64,000 nt of DNA from Solibacillus silvestris_B (GCF_051967575.1 NZ_JBQCJW010000005.1:62001-126000), one strand, 5' to 3'; counted from the stretch's first letter, positions 25,255 to 34,652 are shown. Translations and numbers: made by a program. Notes: a model not told the origin generated them from the letters alone.

Positions 25255-27426
25255 ATGACGATGAATATGGAAGCAGATCCTATGTTTGATAGAAACTTTG
25301 AAGAAAACAATGAAGAGCTGAAAACCCAGATCCAGATGTTTGAGGAAATTGCAAAGCCTCAATATTACAATAATCGTGAACTGAGCTGGCTTGCATTCAA
25401 TGAACGTGTTTTGGAGGAAGCGGAAGATGTAAATAATCCGTTGTTGGAACGCCTGAAGTTTTTAGCGATTTTCAGTTCAAACTTGGATGAATTTTTCATG
25501 GTTCGTGTCGCGGGTCTGCAAGATCAAATTCGTGCGGGCTTCCACAAACCTGAAAATAAATCTGGTTTAACACCGAAGGAGCAGCTCGCAAAAATTGCCG
25601 AGCGTACACAAGCGCTAGTAAGACGCCAAACAGAAGTATATCGCCATTTGGTGCATGAATTATTGCCGAAAGAAAAAGTCCATATCCGCGATTTGAAATT
25701 TCTGAATGGGGAACAAAAAAACTTCGTAAATGAATTATTCGAAGAAACGATTTTCCCAGTGCTGACACCGGTTGCAGTCGACGCATACCGGCCGTTTCCT
25801 ACGCTGTTGGGGCGTACGCTCAACTTGCTTGTCATGCTTGAAAATAGCGGCTCAGACACGGAAAATATGGATAAAGTCGCCATTGTCCAAGTACCGTCTG
25901 TTTTAGAGCGTTTCATTAAAGTGCCGACGAAAGGTGAAGAAACGGTTTTCGTATTGTTGGAAGATGTAATTTCAAGCAATATCGACCGCTTATTTTTTGG
26001 CTATAAAGTAAAATCGACACAAGCATTCCGCTTAACACGAAATGCGGATTTGACGATTCATGAAGAAGGTGCACAAGATCTTCTGGTGGAAATCGAAAAA
26101 GAGTTAAAAAAGCGGAAATGGGGCGTTGGTTCCCGGTTGGAAGTTCGGGACGGCGAGATGAATGATGATGTTTTGGAATATTTATTGGATGAATTCGAAA
26201 TAGAGGAATCCGATGTATTTAAAATTGATGGCCCTCTCGATTTAACGGCAATGTTCGCTTTTGTAAAAGCAATTTCTGCAGGTAGGGAGCATTTGGAATA
26301 TGAAAGCTTTATCCCGCAGCCGCCGCAAGATTTACAATCGGATGAAAATATTTACGAAAAAGCATTAATGCAAGATATATTTTTCCATCACCCGTTCGAA
26401 TCTTTTGTGCCGATTGTCGACTTTATTTCAGAGGCGGCGAAAGATCCGAGCGTGTTGGCGATTAAACAAACATTGTACCGAGTAAGCGGGAATTCGCCTA
26501 TCATACAAGCTTTAAAGCAAGCGGCGGAAAATGGAAAGCAAGTAACTGTGCTTGTGGAGCTTAAGGCACGCTTTGATGAAGAAAACAATGTGCATTGGGC
26601 GAAACAGCTGGAGCAGGCGGGATGTCTCGTAATTTATGGCATGAATAATTTGAAAACCCATTCGAAGATTACGCTAGTCGTGCGTCGCCGCCAAGGGAGG
26701 ATTGAGCGCTTCGTTCATTTAGGAACAGGCAACTATAATGATGCGACTGCAAAAATCTATACGGATATGGGGATTATTACATCGAATAAAGAATTTGGAA
26801 TTGATGCCACAAACTTTTTCAATTATTTAAGCGGTTATACGGAAAAGCCTAAATTCCATCATATTGTCGTCGCGCCTTTTGATATTCGCGATGAGTTCCT
26901 GAATTTGATCGATAAGGAAATTGCATTACATAAACAGCATGGAAATGGTTTTATTCGTGCAAAGATGAATTCGTTGACAGATAAGGATTTAATGATGAAG
27001 CTTTATGAAGCATCGATTGCAGGCGTGAAAATCGAGCTTATTATCCGCGGCATTTGCTGTATCCGCCCAGGCATTCCGGGAATATCCGAGAATATTACCG
27101 TTTTGAGCATTGTTGGACGCTTCCTGGAGCATTCCCGTATTTTCTGGTTCCATCATAATGGGGAAAATAATTTATACTTGTCGTCAGCAGATATGATGAC
27201 ACGCAACATGATCAAGCGTGTTGAAATTTTATTCCCGATTTACTCGGCGGAAATCAAAAGCCGTATTCAGCGTATTATGCTAACACAAATTGAGGATAAT
27301 CAAAAAGCGCGCATTCAGGATTCAAATGGCAAATACCATTATAAAGAAGATCATAACAGTGATGTACGCATTAATAGTCAGGAAATCTTTTTAATTGAAT
27401 CGCTTGGCACGATTGTAGAGGAATAA
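25255..27426 (+). CDS. ppk: Polyphosphate kinase
   Basis: Ppk makes polyphosphate from ATP, reversibly. The protein has 723 residues, four domains as usual: N-domain with YYNNRELSWLAFNERVLEEA (given up to 20), head domain, and two phospholipase-D-like C domains. The catalytic histidine that becomes phosphorylated is H488 in ERFVHLGTGNYND; the second conserved one is H626 in RFLEHSRIFWF. The start is ATG 25255, one base after the ppx stop, with AGGGTGG upstream. Coupling to ppx suggests joint control of polyphosphate level. Confidence 0.96.
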   Translation: MTMNMEADPMFDRNFEENNEELKTQIQMFEEIAKPQYYNNRELSWLAFNERVLEEAEDVNNPLLERLKFLAIFSSNLDEFFMVRVAGLQDQIRAGFHKPENKSGLTPKEQLAKIAERTQALVRRQTEVYRHLVHELLPKEKVHIRDLKFLNGEQKNFVNELFEETIFPVLTPVAVDAYRPFPTLLGRTLNLLVMLENSGSDTENMDKVAIVQVPSVLERFIKVPTKGEETVFVLLEDVISSNIDRLFFGYKVKSTQAFRLTRNADLTIHEEGAQDLLVEIEKELKKRKWGVGSRLEVRDGEMNDDVLEYLLDEFEIEESDVFKIDGPLDLTAMFAFVKAISAGREHLEYESFIPQPPQDLQSDENIYEKALMQDIFFHHPFESFVPIVDFISEAAKDPSVLAIKQTLYRVSGNSPIIQALKQAAENGKQVTVLVELKARFDEENNVHWAKQLEQAGCLVIYGMNNLKTHSKITLVVRRRQGRIERFVHLGTGNYNDATAKIYTDMGIITSNKEFGIDATNFFNYLSGYTEKPKFHHIVVAPFDIRDEFLNLIDKEIALHKQHGNGFIRAKMNSLTDKDLMMKLYEASIAGVKIELIIRGICCIRPGIPGISENITVLSIVGRFLEHSRIFWFHHNGENNLYLSSADMMTRNMIKRVEILFPIYSAEIKSRIQRIMLTQIEDNQKARIQDSNGKYHYKEDHNSDVRINSQEIFLIESLGTIVEE

Positions 27427-27432
27427 TTGGAT

Positions 27433-27469
27433 GAAGCTGCTATGGATGAAAACATTCATAGCAGTTTTT
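27433..27469 (+). terminator. Terminator after ppk
   Basis: CTGCTATGGATG pairs with CATTCATAGCAG (one G-U), followed by TTTTTGCGTTTTT. Confidence 0.8.
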
Positions 27470-27672
27470 GCGTTTTTAAAGGGCATAGCAAACTTAGCAG
27501 GATGAAAGCTTGGTACACTTTTTCTCTTAAAGATATGCGAACTTCGTTTATGGAATTAGAAAAATACTGTTTAAATCAGAAAATTTCATATTTTAGTATG
27601 TATTTCCTCGCTACTGTAGTAGAATACAATTATGAATGGTTGTTCATTTTATATGCAAAGGGGATGTATGGA

Positions 27673-28440
27673 ATGCTGCAAAACAAGACGATTATTATTA
27701 CAGGCGGCTCTAGCGGAATGGGGCTTGGCATGGCGAAGCAGTTCGTGAAAGAAGGGGCGAATGTCGTTATTACAGGGCGTGATGCAGAGCGTCTGGCAAA
27801 AGCAAAGGACGAAGTTTCGGCTTTTGGCTCAACAGTTGAAACATTTCAAATGGATGTGCGTGAACCGGAACATGCACAGGCAATGGTAGCGTTCGCAGCT
27901 GAAAAATTCGGACAAGTGGATGGGTTAGTGAACAATGCAGCCGGAAACTTTTTAGTGCATGCAGAAAAATTATCGCCTAATGGATGGAAAGCGGTTATTG
28001 ATATTGTATTGAACGGCACTTTTTATTGCTCATCGGCGGTAGGGCGCTATTGGATTGAAAAGGGCATTAAAGGGGCAATGCTGAATATGGTTGCAACATA
28101 TGCATGGGGCGCGGGTGCGGGCGTTATCCATTCTGCTGCTGCAAAAGCGGGTGTATTATCATTAACCCGCTCGCTTGCAGTTGAATGGGGCGGGCAATAC
28201 GGCATTCGTGTAAACGCTATTGCACCAGGTCCAATTGAGCGTACAGGGGGCGCGGATAAATTATGGGAATCGGAAGCACAGGCGAAGCGCACAATTAATT
28301 CAGTGCCTTTGAAACGTCTCGGCACACCGGAGGAAATTGCGGATTTAGCAGCATTCATGCTATCCGATAAAGCAAGTTATTTAAATGGGGAATGTATTAC
28401 ATTAGATGGTGGGCAATGGCTTAATCAGCATCCATTCTAA
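27673..28440 (+). CDS. fadH: 2,4-dienoyl-CoA reductase FadH (short-chain dehydrogenase)
   Basis: A 255-residue SDR needed for beta-oxidation of unsaturated fatty acids with even-numbered double bonds. The NADPH motif is TGGSSGMGLGMA, then NNAAGN and the DECR-type active site ATYAWGAGAGVIHSAAAKAG. IAPGPIERTGG and the C-terminal LDGGQWLN also match B. subtilis FadH (YkuF). The start is ATG 27673, nine bases after AAAGGGG; the ATG at 27664 touches that site. It is the first of the fatty-acid related genes and lies well away from the catabolic cluster at 34-45 kb. Confidence 0.92.
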   Translation: MLQNKTIIITGGSSGMGLGMAKQFVKEGANVVITGRDAERLAKAKDEVSAFGSTVETFQMDVREPEHAQAMVAFAAEKFGQVDGLVNNAAGNFLVHAEKLSPNGWKAVIDIVLNGTFYCSSAVGRYWIEKGIKGAMLNMVATYAWGAGAGVIHSAAAKAGVLSLTRSLAVEWGGQYGIRVNAIAPGPIERTGGADKLWESEAQAKRTINSVPLKRLGTPEEIADLAAFMLSDKASYLNGECITLDGGQWLNQHPF

Positions 28441-28535
28441 TTCAGATGCAATTATGCTGAACTATAAGAAATGCTGACGAATAGGTTGCCTTAAATTGCC
28501 GCATACTATCGCTAATCGCGAAAAAGGAGGCGGTA

Positions 28536-28775
28536 GTGATCGGAATGTGGCTATATCCAACAATTTTTGTTGTCATCATTCTTTGTTTTATGGGCTACTA
28601 TTTGACGGTGCGCGTCGGGCATAATATAGAAGCCAGTGGACGGGAACGGGATCCGGAAGTTCCGGAAGAGATTCAGGAGCACCCTTTTCTGCTCAATCCG
28701 ATTATTTTATCATACGTTGTTTTCGGAGCTTTTACCGGTATAATTATTTTTTATTATTGGGCAAGAGGCTACTAA
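28536..28775 (+). CDS. Short two-TM membrane protein of unknown function
   Basis: A 79-residue protein with one TM helix at about 4-24, a charged loop (EASGRERDPEVPEEIQEHPF), and a second TM helix at about 52-74. AGGAGG five bases before GTG 28536 selects that start over ATG 28545. I recognise no named family. It lies between fadH and darB and ends at a strong terminator; it may be co-transcribed with fadH. Confidence 0.65.
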   Translation: MIGMWLYPTIFVVIILCFMGYYLTVRVGHNIEASGRERDPEVPEEIQEHPFLLNPIILSYVVFGAFTGIIIFYYWARGY

Positions 28776-28782
28776 TTTCATT

Positions 28783-28828
28783 GCATAATGAGACGGAAAT
28801 TCTCGTCTTATTATGCTTTTTCTTTTTT
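28783..28828 (+). terminator. Terminator after the two-TM gene
   Basis: GCATAATGAGACG pairs with CGTCTTATTATGC (one G-U), followed by TTTTTCTTTTTT. Confidence 0.85.
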
Positions 28829-28990
28829 CGGAATAGGCGCCTTTCATAGTCATAAAAATGGTTCGTATGGTATTATAGAGATAAGAAAAGTTGTTCTGCC
28901 AAACGGTGGAGCAAGTGAGTAACGGCAGTCATTTTCAGCTTTTTTCGTATGGTGCTGCCCGTTATTAGCGGGATAAAGGAGTAGAATGTC

Positions 28991-29434
28991 ATGATTTCAA
29001 CGAACAACAGAGCTTTACTAGATATGCCTATAAAAGATTTTATTATTTCATCTGAGAAGGTAGCCCATGTTCAAAGTGGCAATAGCGCTGAACATGCATT
29101 GTTGGTTTTAACGAAAACAGGGTATTCTTCAATTCCGGTATTAGACGTTAAGTATCGGTTAAAAGGTTTATTGAGCACAAAAATGATTACAGAGTCTATT
29201 TTAGGCTTAGAGCGAATTGAATATGATAAATTGGCAGATATCCGTGTTGACGAGGTAATGAATCAAGATGTTGCGTATTTAAAGATTTCGGATACGTTTC
29301 AGCGTGCACTTGATTTAGTCATTAACCATGCTTTCTTATGTGTTGTCGATGATGAAGGCACCTTTGTTGGTATTATGACCCGAAGAATTATTTTAAAACA
29401 ATTAAAAAAGTATATTTACCAGCACAATGCTTAA
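28991..29434 (+). CDS. darB: DarB/CbpB, CBS-domain c-di-AMP receptor
   Basis: A 147-residue protein made of two CBS motifs (GNSAEHALLVLTKTGYSSIP in the first, FQRALDLVINHAFLCVVDDE in the second). It matches B. subtilis YkuL, now DarB, and Listeria CbpB, which bind c-di-AMP; in the apo form they stimulate Rel and pyruvate carboxylase. AAAGGAG twelve bases upstream supports ATG 28991. The 160-base gap before it, after the previous terminator, contains GC-rich inverted segments and may be a structured leader. Its place just before ccpC is as in B. subtilis. Confidence 0.9.
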   Translation: MISTNNRALLDMPIKDFIISSEKVAHVQSGNSAEHALLVLTKTGYSSIPVLDVKYRLKGLLSTKMITESILGLERIEYDKLADIRVDEVMNQDVAYLKISDTFQRALDLVINHAFLCVVDDEGTFVGIMTRRIILKQLKKYIYQHNA

Positions 29435-29438
29435 ATGT

Positions 29439-29479
29439 AAAGTCGGCAAAGTCCAAAAAGGGATTTTGCCGACTTTTTA
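29439..29479 (+). terminator. Terminator between darB and ccpC
   Basis: AAAGTCGGCAAA pairs with TTTTGCCGACTTT, followed by Ts. It separates darB from ccpC even though they are adjacent and co-oriented. Confidence 0.85.
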
Positions 29480-29508
29480 ATCGGTTTAGTAGAAAGGGAG
29501 AAATATAA

Positions 29509-30408
29509 ATGACAGCGACAGAAGCTGAAATTATTAAAGTATTGGCAGAAGAGAAAAATATGCGGAAAGCAGCAGAGCGGCTATTTTTAACACAGCCTGC
29601 ATTATCGCAGCGTTTGCAATCAATCGAAAAAGAATGGGGTGCCCAATTATTTATCCGTTCCCAAAAAGGGTTGACGGCCACACCTGCCGGGGAGCTCGTC
29701 ATCCAATATTCGAATGAAATGATCATAAAGCGCGAAGAAATCTTTGAAGCGATACAAGCTTTGAATTCAAAAGTCCATGGTACATTAAAAATCGCCTGTG
29801 CATCAATTGTGGGCCAAAATTGGCTGCCGAAAGTGCTAAAAGACTTTGTGACGAAATACCCGGATACGAAAATTTCATTAATGACGGGATGGAGCTCGGA
29901 AATTGTCAAAGCTCTTTATGATGGAGAAGCGCATATTGGCATTGTCCGAGGTCAAGCAGATTGGAAAGGGAAGAAAATCCACTTGTTCCGGGATACAATG
30001 TATTTAGTCGATAAAGAAATTCAGGATATGGAAGATATTATTACATCAGATCGCCCCTTCATCCAATTTAAAAGCGATTCGAACTATTATCAGGAAATTC
30101 AGCAATGGTGGCAGCGTCATTTCAACTACAACCCAAAGCATCAAATTATTGTGGATCAAATCGAAACATGCAAGCAAATGGCAGTGAACGGAATAGGCTA
30201 TGCGATTTTACCTTCGATCACATTGAACGGAGAGGAGAATGTCCATAAAATCCCGCTGACAAACAGTGAAAGTGATGATGGATTAACGCGTGACACATGG
30301 CTTATCGGCTATGAATCTACATTTGAATTGCGGCAAGTCGAGGCTTTTGTGAATGTCGTGCAAGATCATGCGCGCTGTCTTTACGATTATTCGAAAGGGA
30401 TTAACTAA
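29509..30408 (+). CDS. ccpC: LysR-family regulator CcpC (citrate-responsive)
   Basis: A 299-residue LysR-type regulator. The N-terminal HTH is NMRKAAERLFLTQPALSQRL, followed by the linker helix and an effector domain (WLPKVLKDFVTKYPDTKISL, ETCKQMAVNGIGYAILPSIT). It closely follows B. subtilis CcpC (YkuM), which represses citZ and citB and is released by citrate. GAAAGGGAG seven bases upstream supports ATG 29509. Neighbours darB and dapH keep the B. subtilis order. The TCA-cycle targets are not in this window. Confidence 0.9.
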   Translation: MTATEAEIIKVLAEEKNMRKAAERLFLTQPALSQRLQSIEKEWGAQLFIRSQKGLTATPAGELVIQYSNEMIIKREEIFEAIQALNSKVHGTLKIACASIVGQNWLPKVLKDFVTKYPDTKISLMTGWSSEIVKALYDGEAHIGIVRGQADWKGKKIHLFRDTMYLVDKEIQDMEDIITSDRPFIQFKSDSNYYQEIQQWWQRHFNYNPKHQIIVDQIETCKQMAVNGIGYAILPSITLNGEENVHKIPLTNSESDDGLTRDTWLIGYESTFELRQVEAFVNVVQDHARCLYDYSKGIN

Positions 30409-30431
30409 AAAACAACTATGCCGAACTGCAA

Positions 30432-30459
30432 TTGATTTTCGACGGAAATTTAGTACAAT
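30432..30459 (+). promoter_or_regulatory. Candidate sigma-A promoter for dapH-dapL
   Basis: TTGATT (30432-30437), 16-base spacer, TACAAT (30454-30459), 40 bases before the dapH start. Confidence 0.5.
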
Positions 30460-30499
30460 TTAGAATGTAAAGAAAATTGACATATGACGAGGTGTATAA

Positions 30500-31213
30500 A
30501 TGGAAAAATTAAATGCACAGCAAATTATTAACTTTATTTCAGAAGCGAAAAAAGTAACACCAGTAAAAGTATATGTGAAAGGTATAGGGGTTGCGGATTT
30601 ATCATATGGTTCGCAAAGCAAAGTTTTTGGTGAAGGAAATAGCGCAATTGTATTCGGTGAATGGTCAGAAATAGAGGATGCATTAAAGGAGCATGCTAAA
30701 CATATTGAAGATTATGTAGTTGAAAACGATCGACGCCATTCAGGTGTGCCGCTTTTGGATACAAAACTGGTGAACGCACGAATTGAACCAGGCGCCATTA
30801 TTCGCGATCAAGTAAAAATCGGGGATCATGCGGTCATTATGATGGGGGCGATTATTAATATTGGCGCTGAAATTGGGGCTAAAACGATGATTGATATGGG
30901 CGTTGTAGTAGGTGGTCGCGCAACAGTGGGTGAAAACTGCCATATTGGTGCAGGGACAGTGCTTGCGGGTGTCGTGGAGCCGCCAAGCGCGTTACCGGTT
31001 GTTGTCGAGGATGATGTCGTCATTGGGGCAAATGCAGTCATATTGGAAGGTGTACGTATCGGAAAAGGGGCGGTTGTAGCTGCGGGTGCCATCGTTATTA
31101 AAGATGTGGAGGCATATACAGTTGTAGCAGGAGTTCCGGCCCGCCAAATTAAAAAAATAGATGAAAAAACAAAATCGAAAACAGAAATAATCGATTCGTT
31201 GCGCAATTTATAA
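30500..31213 (+). CDS. dapH: Tetrahydrodipicolinate N-acetyltransferase
   Basis: DapH acetylates tetrahydrodipicolinate in the acetylase branch of the DAP/lysine pathway. It has 237 residues: an N-terminal helical domain, then a left-handed beta-helix made of hexapeptide repeats (IEPGAIIRDQVKIGDHAVIM, IGAEIGAKTMIDMG, IGAGTVLAGVVEPP) and a C-terminal strand region with VAGVPARQIKKI. GAGGTG six bases before the ATG. It is followed after 14 bases by dapL, so both are in one operon, as in B. subtilis ykuQ-ykuR. No lysine riboswitch is visible upstream. Confidence 0.95.
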   Translation: MEKLNAQQIINFISEAKKVTPVKVYVKGIGVADLSYGSQSKVFGEGNSAIVFGEWSEIEDALKEHAKHIEDYVVENDRRHSGVPLLDTKLVNARIEPGAIIRDQVKIGDHAVIMMGAIINIGAEIGAKTMIDMGVVVGGRATVGENCHIGAGTVLAGVVEPPSALPVVVEDDVVIGANAVILEGVRIGKGAVVAAGAIVIKDVEAYTVVAGVPARQIKKIDEKTKSKTEIIDSLRNL

Positions 31214-31227
31214 AAAGGTGTGGTGTT

Positions 31228-32346
31228 ATGAACCATCTTATTGAAGTAAGACGGGATTTACATAAAATTCCGGAAGTAGGCTTTAATGAATTTAAAACAC
31301 AAAGTTATTTGCTGCAGTTTATTTCAAGCTTGGAGCAAGAATATATACAAGTGACAACTTGGAAGACTGGTATTGTCGTATTCATAAAAGGAAAGGATCC
31401 GACGAAGCTCATCGGTTGGCGAACGGATATTGATGCTCTCCCTGTACACGAAGAGACGGGATTGTCGTTTGCATCAGAGCATGAAGGGTATATGCATGCA
31501 TGTGGTCATGATTGTCATATGGCGGTTGCTCTCGGTATTGTCGAGGCATTTTCGAAACAGCCGCCTGCACAAAATGTTGTAATATATTTTCAGCCTGCAG
31601 AGGAAGGGCCTGGTGGAGCAAAGCCGATGCTGGACTGGTTAAAAGCCGAACATCCAAAGCTTGTCGCAGATGAGATCTACGCACTACATATTGCACCGGA
31701 ATATGCTGTAGGAACGATTGCGACAAAGCCAGGGCTATTATTCGCGAATACGTCGGAGCTATTTATAAATTTAAAAGGGGTTGGCGGACATGCAGCCTTT
31801 CCGCATAAAACGCGTGATATGACGATTGCAGCAGCGAATTTATTGCTGCAGCTCCAAACGATCATTAGTCGGAATATTGACCCGATGGATAGTGCAGTTA
31901 TTACGATCGGAAAAATGGCAGCAGGCACGGTGCAAAATGTAATTGCAGAAAATGCGCGCCTGGAAGGAACGATCCGGACGTTAAATGCATATGCAATGGC
32001 AGAGGTGAAACGGCGCATTGAGGCGATTTGTTCAGGAATCGAAGCAGCATTCGAATGTAGTGTGACGATTGATTACGGCTCGATGTATTATGAGGTGGAC
32101 AATGATAAAGACTGTGCGGATGCACTTTTACAATTTGCTGAACAATTTGAAGATGCGATAGCATATGAATGCCCTGCTGCCATGACCGGCGAAGATTTTG
32201 GCTATTTTATAAAAGATATTCCTGGTGCGATGTTTTGGACAGGGGCAAATTCTTTATTCGGACTTCATCATGCAAAACTGGCGCCGGACGAGTCGTTAAT
32301 TCCGTTTAATATGCGCTTTGTAGAGCAGTTTATAAGGCAATGCTAA
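31228..32346 (+). CDS. dapL: N-acetyldiaminopimelate deacetylase
   Basis: A 372-residue M20 metallopeptidase-family enzyme that deacetylates N-acetyl-LL-DAP to LL-DAP. Metal ligands lie in HACGHDCHMA and in PAEEGPGGA; the dimerisation/lid domain starts near VGGHAAFPHK. The late motif MTGEDFGYF is also usual. It matches B. subtilis YkuR (called dapL there; the name is also used elsewhere for the unrelated LL-DAP aminotransferase). An AAAGGTG site precedes the ATG. With dapH it supplies DAP for lysine and for cell wall or spore cortex. Confidence 0.92.
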   Translation: MNHLIEVRRDLHKIPEVGFNEFKTQSYLLQFISSLEQEYIQVTTWKTGIVVFIKGKDPTKLIGWRTDIDALPVHEETGLSFASEHEGYMHACGHDCHMAVALGIVEAFSKQPPAQNVVIYFQPAEEGPGGAKPMLDWLKAEHPKLVADEIYALHIAPEYAVGTIATKPGLLFANTSELFINLKGVGGHAAFPHKTRDMTIAAANLLLQLQTIISRNIDPMDSAVITIGKMAAGTVQNVIAENARLEGTIRTLNAYAMAEVKRRIEAICSGIEAAFECSVTIDYGSMYYEVDNDKDCADALLQFAEQFEDAIAYECPAAMTGEDFGYFIKDIPGAMFWTGANSLFGLHHAKLAPDESLIPFNMRFVEQFIRQC

Positions 32347-32587
32347 ATTTAACAGTCTAAAGCTTTCTAGTAAAATTATTTATTTTCCAGGAAGCCTTTT
32401 TCATAATATAGAATAATCGGTTTGCTGGGAACTTTAGCAGAAGAATCCCGTACAGTATAACAAATAGAGGTTGCTAATAAAAACTTCTGTCGTGCCGGCA
32501 CTGTTCTACTTAGCAAGCAGAAGCGGCTAACATAAATTTCTCTGCATTGATCGCTTATTAAAAATTTCAGGATATGTGCACAATATA
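32347..32587. other. Gene-free stretch with possible pseudoknot-forming segment
   Basis: No reading frame with a ribosome site is seen. An imperfect hairpin (AAAGCTTTCT with AGGAAGCCTTT, 32358-32400) may terminate dapL. At 32471-32523 two crossing helices can be drawn: TTGCTAA with TTAGCAA and CTTCTG with CAGAAG, around the palindrome GTGCCGGCAC. This could be a small structured RNA or chance. Confidence 0.3.
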
Positions 32588-32637
32588 ATAAACGCCCCTA
32601 AATTTACAGCATTGCAGAGGCAAATTTGGGGCGTTTT
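32588..32637. terminator. Bidirectional terminator between dapL and the MFS gene
   Basis: AAACGCCCCTAAATTT pairs with AAATTTGGGGCGTTT (one bulge), with A/T-runs on both sides. Confidence 0.8.
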
Positions 32638-32667
32638 CACATGCTTTTTCATTGGGAAAGCGGGTTG

Positions 32668-33855
32668 TCACGACGATGCTTTCATTAAATGCGGCGCTTT
32701 TTTTGTTGTCCATAAATAAGCGAGCAAGAAGCAGCCGACTAAGACGACAGTACCTAAAATATAGGGGGAATCCGAGTTCCAGTCGAACAATACACCCGCA
32801 AGTGCCGGTCCGAACATATTTCCTAAGCTCATATAGGCATTGTTCATGCCGGCAGCAAAACCTTGTTCTTCGCCTGCAAGCTTTGAGATGAGCGTATTAA
32901 CTGCTGGCCGAATAAAGGTTGTTGCGATTGAGAATAATGTAGCAACAACTAGAATTATGAAGTAGCCGCTAATATAAATGAAGAGCAGCATTGTCGCCGC
33001 CGCCAATAGTAAATTGACTAAAATCACTTTCATTTCCCCGAAACGCTTGAATAATTTATTGACGACATACATTTGCAGTACAACACCAGCAAAGCCGCCA
33101 ACTGTTAATATAATCGCAATTTCTGTTGGTGTGTAACCGAATTTATAGTCTAAATACAATGTTAAGGTTGCTTGGAAATTGGCGATTCCGAAGCTAAATG
33201 TAAAGACGACAATCAAGAAAATAAAATACGATGTCTTCACAGATCTCGCTAATTGTTTTATTAATTTTTCGCGTGGTGCCGTTATCGCCTGACTGTTTTT
33301 AATATTTGGTAAATAGATTGCCGATAGCATTGCTGCAATCAATGCAACAACCCCTGCCAAATAAAAAGGAAACGTTAAATTAACATTCGACAGAAAACCG
33401 CCGATTCCCGGACCGATCATAAAGCCTAATGACATGGCAGCACCAATCATGCCCATTCCCTTACCACGTTCTTCATACGTAGTAATATCGGCCACAAAAG
33501 CCATAATAGGAGGCATAATAAATGCCGCCCCCGCCCCGCTTAAGAAACGGGCTAAAAACAATACCCATACTTCCGAAGCGAGCCCGAATAAAATTTGAGC
33601 CAAGCCGTAAACGATGAGCCCGCAAATAATAAATAACTTTCGCCCATGCCGGTCCGATAAATCGCCTGCAATCGGAGAAAGCAAAAACTGGGCGAGCGCA
33701 AAGCCCGCAATTAAAAAGCCAAGTACTTGTCCACCGACACCGAATACTTGCAAATAAGCAGGCATCACCGGAACGATGATTCCGATTCCTCCCATAGTAA
33801 TAAACATATTGAACATTAATAAATATAGTGCTAATTTATTCGATTGTTGCTTCAT
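32668..33855 (-). CDS. MFS drug:proton antiporter (Bmr/NorA-like)
   Basis: A 395-residue major-facilitator exporter with 12 TM helices. The DHA1 signatures are present: GDLSDRHGRKLFIICG after TM2 and the antiporter motif C region in TM5, MSLGFMIGPGIGGFLS. The length and motifs match Bmr, Blt or NorA-type multidrug pumps. I start at ATG 33855 (GGGAAGG twelve bases upstream); the ATG at 33876 has no site. The substrate is not predictable. It is divergent from a Nudix hydrolase gene. Confidence 0.88.
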   Translation of the reverse strand: MKQQSNKLALYLLMFNMFITMGGIGIIVPVMPAYLQVFGVGGQVLGFLIAGFALAQFLLSPIAGDLSDRHGRKLFIICGLIVYGLAQILFGLASEVWVLFLARFLSGAGAAFIMPPIMAFVADITTYEERGKGMGMIGAAMSLGFMIGPGIGGFLSNVNLTFPFYLAGVVALIAAMLSAIYLPNIKNSQAITAPREKLIKQLARSVKTSYFIFLIVVFTFSFGIANFQATLTLYLDYKFGYTPTEIAIILTVGGFAGVVLQMYVVNKLFKRFGEMKVILVNLLLAAATMLLFIYISGYFIILVVATLFSIATTFIRPAVNTLISKLAGEEQGFAAGMNNAYMSLGNMFGPALAGVLFDWNSDSPYILGTVVLVGCFLLAYLWTTKKAPHLMKASS

Positions 33856-34037
33856 ATAAAAAGCCAGCCTTCCCATTTAAATATTTCGGTTGTAGAAATA
33901 TATATTTCCAATAGCATACCATATTGTAGCGACTTTCACGATAATTTACATCCGTCCTTTGAAGGAAATAAAACATTGAAAAGTCGAATAAAAATTGCCA
34001 AAATGAGTTTATGACAAGTGAAAAGAAGGGTAGCGAC

Positions 34038-34499
34038 ATGAACTATAAGTTTTGGACTGTAGTAATGATACAAAAAGAGGATAAAGTTTTATTGCTCAAT
34101 CGTCAGCACGATCATTTTAAGGGCTATATTCCTCCTGGGGGAAAGGTCGATTTTCCAGAAGGGTTTGCTGAAGGCGCGATACGAGAAGTGAAAGAGGAGA
34201 CTGGGTTAGATGTGCAATCTTTAATATTCAAAGGAATTTCACATTATACGAATGAAGTAAAAAAAGACCATTTCATTATTTATAATTATTGGACAGATGA
34301 TTTTTCCGGGGAACTGCTCGTACATTGTGATGAAGGTACATTAGAATGGGTGAAAATCAGTGAAGCAAAAAACTACCCGATGCAGGAAGATATTGAAGTG
34401 CGCTTCGATTACTTTTTTGAGCCGGGAACATTTGAAATACATATGATTTGGGATGAGGAAAATGATTGCCTCGATCGGCGGATTGTACATAAGCTATAA
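34038..34499 (+). CDS. Nudix hydrolase, MutT/8-oxo-dGTPase-like
   Basis: A 153-residue Nudix enzyme. The Nudix box GX5EX7REUXEEXGU is complete: G-GKVDFPE then GFAEGAIREVKEETGL, which binds Mg and hydrolyses nucleoside diphosphate-X compounds. The preceding IPPGG and the C-terminal IWDEENDCLDRR tail resemble MutT-type 8-oxo-dGTP diphosphatases of Firmicutes. GAAGGG ten bases before ATG 34038 favours it over an upstream in-frame ATG at 34011. The exact substrate is uncertain. Confidence 0.85.
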   Translation: MNYKFWTVVMIQKEDKVLLLNRQHDHFKGYIPPGGKVDFPEGFAEGAIREVKEETGLDVQSLIFKGISHYTNEVKKDHFIIYNYWTDDFSGELLVHCDEGTLEWVKISEAKNYPMQEDIEVRFDYFFEPGTFEIHMIWDEENDCLDRRIVHKL

Positions 34500-34580
34500 T
34501 TGCAGCTCTGCTTTTTAAACTTCAGTTGCCGCTTGCCGTAAGCTGATAAGTCTATAAGTTAAATAGACTTCAAATTCATT

Positions 34581-34652
34581 AAAACGCCCTCCATCCTAAT
34601 CTAGCGCTTTAATTGCAAAAAACTTGCGCTAGTCGTTAAGTGGAGGGTTTTA
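34581..34652. terminator. Bidirectional terminator (nested stems)
   Basis: Outer stem AAAACGCCCTCCA with TGGAGGGTTTT and inner stem CTAGCGC with GCGCTAG. It separates the Nudix gene from the convergent acyl-CoA synthetase gene. Confidence 0.75.

Noticed and set aside
27427..27672. N-terminal extension of fadH by about 80 codons
   Set aside because: It covers the ppk terminator; ATG 27673 has a good ribosome site and gives the usual FadH length.
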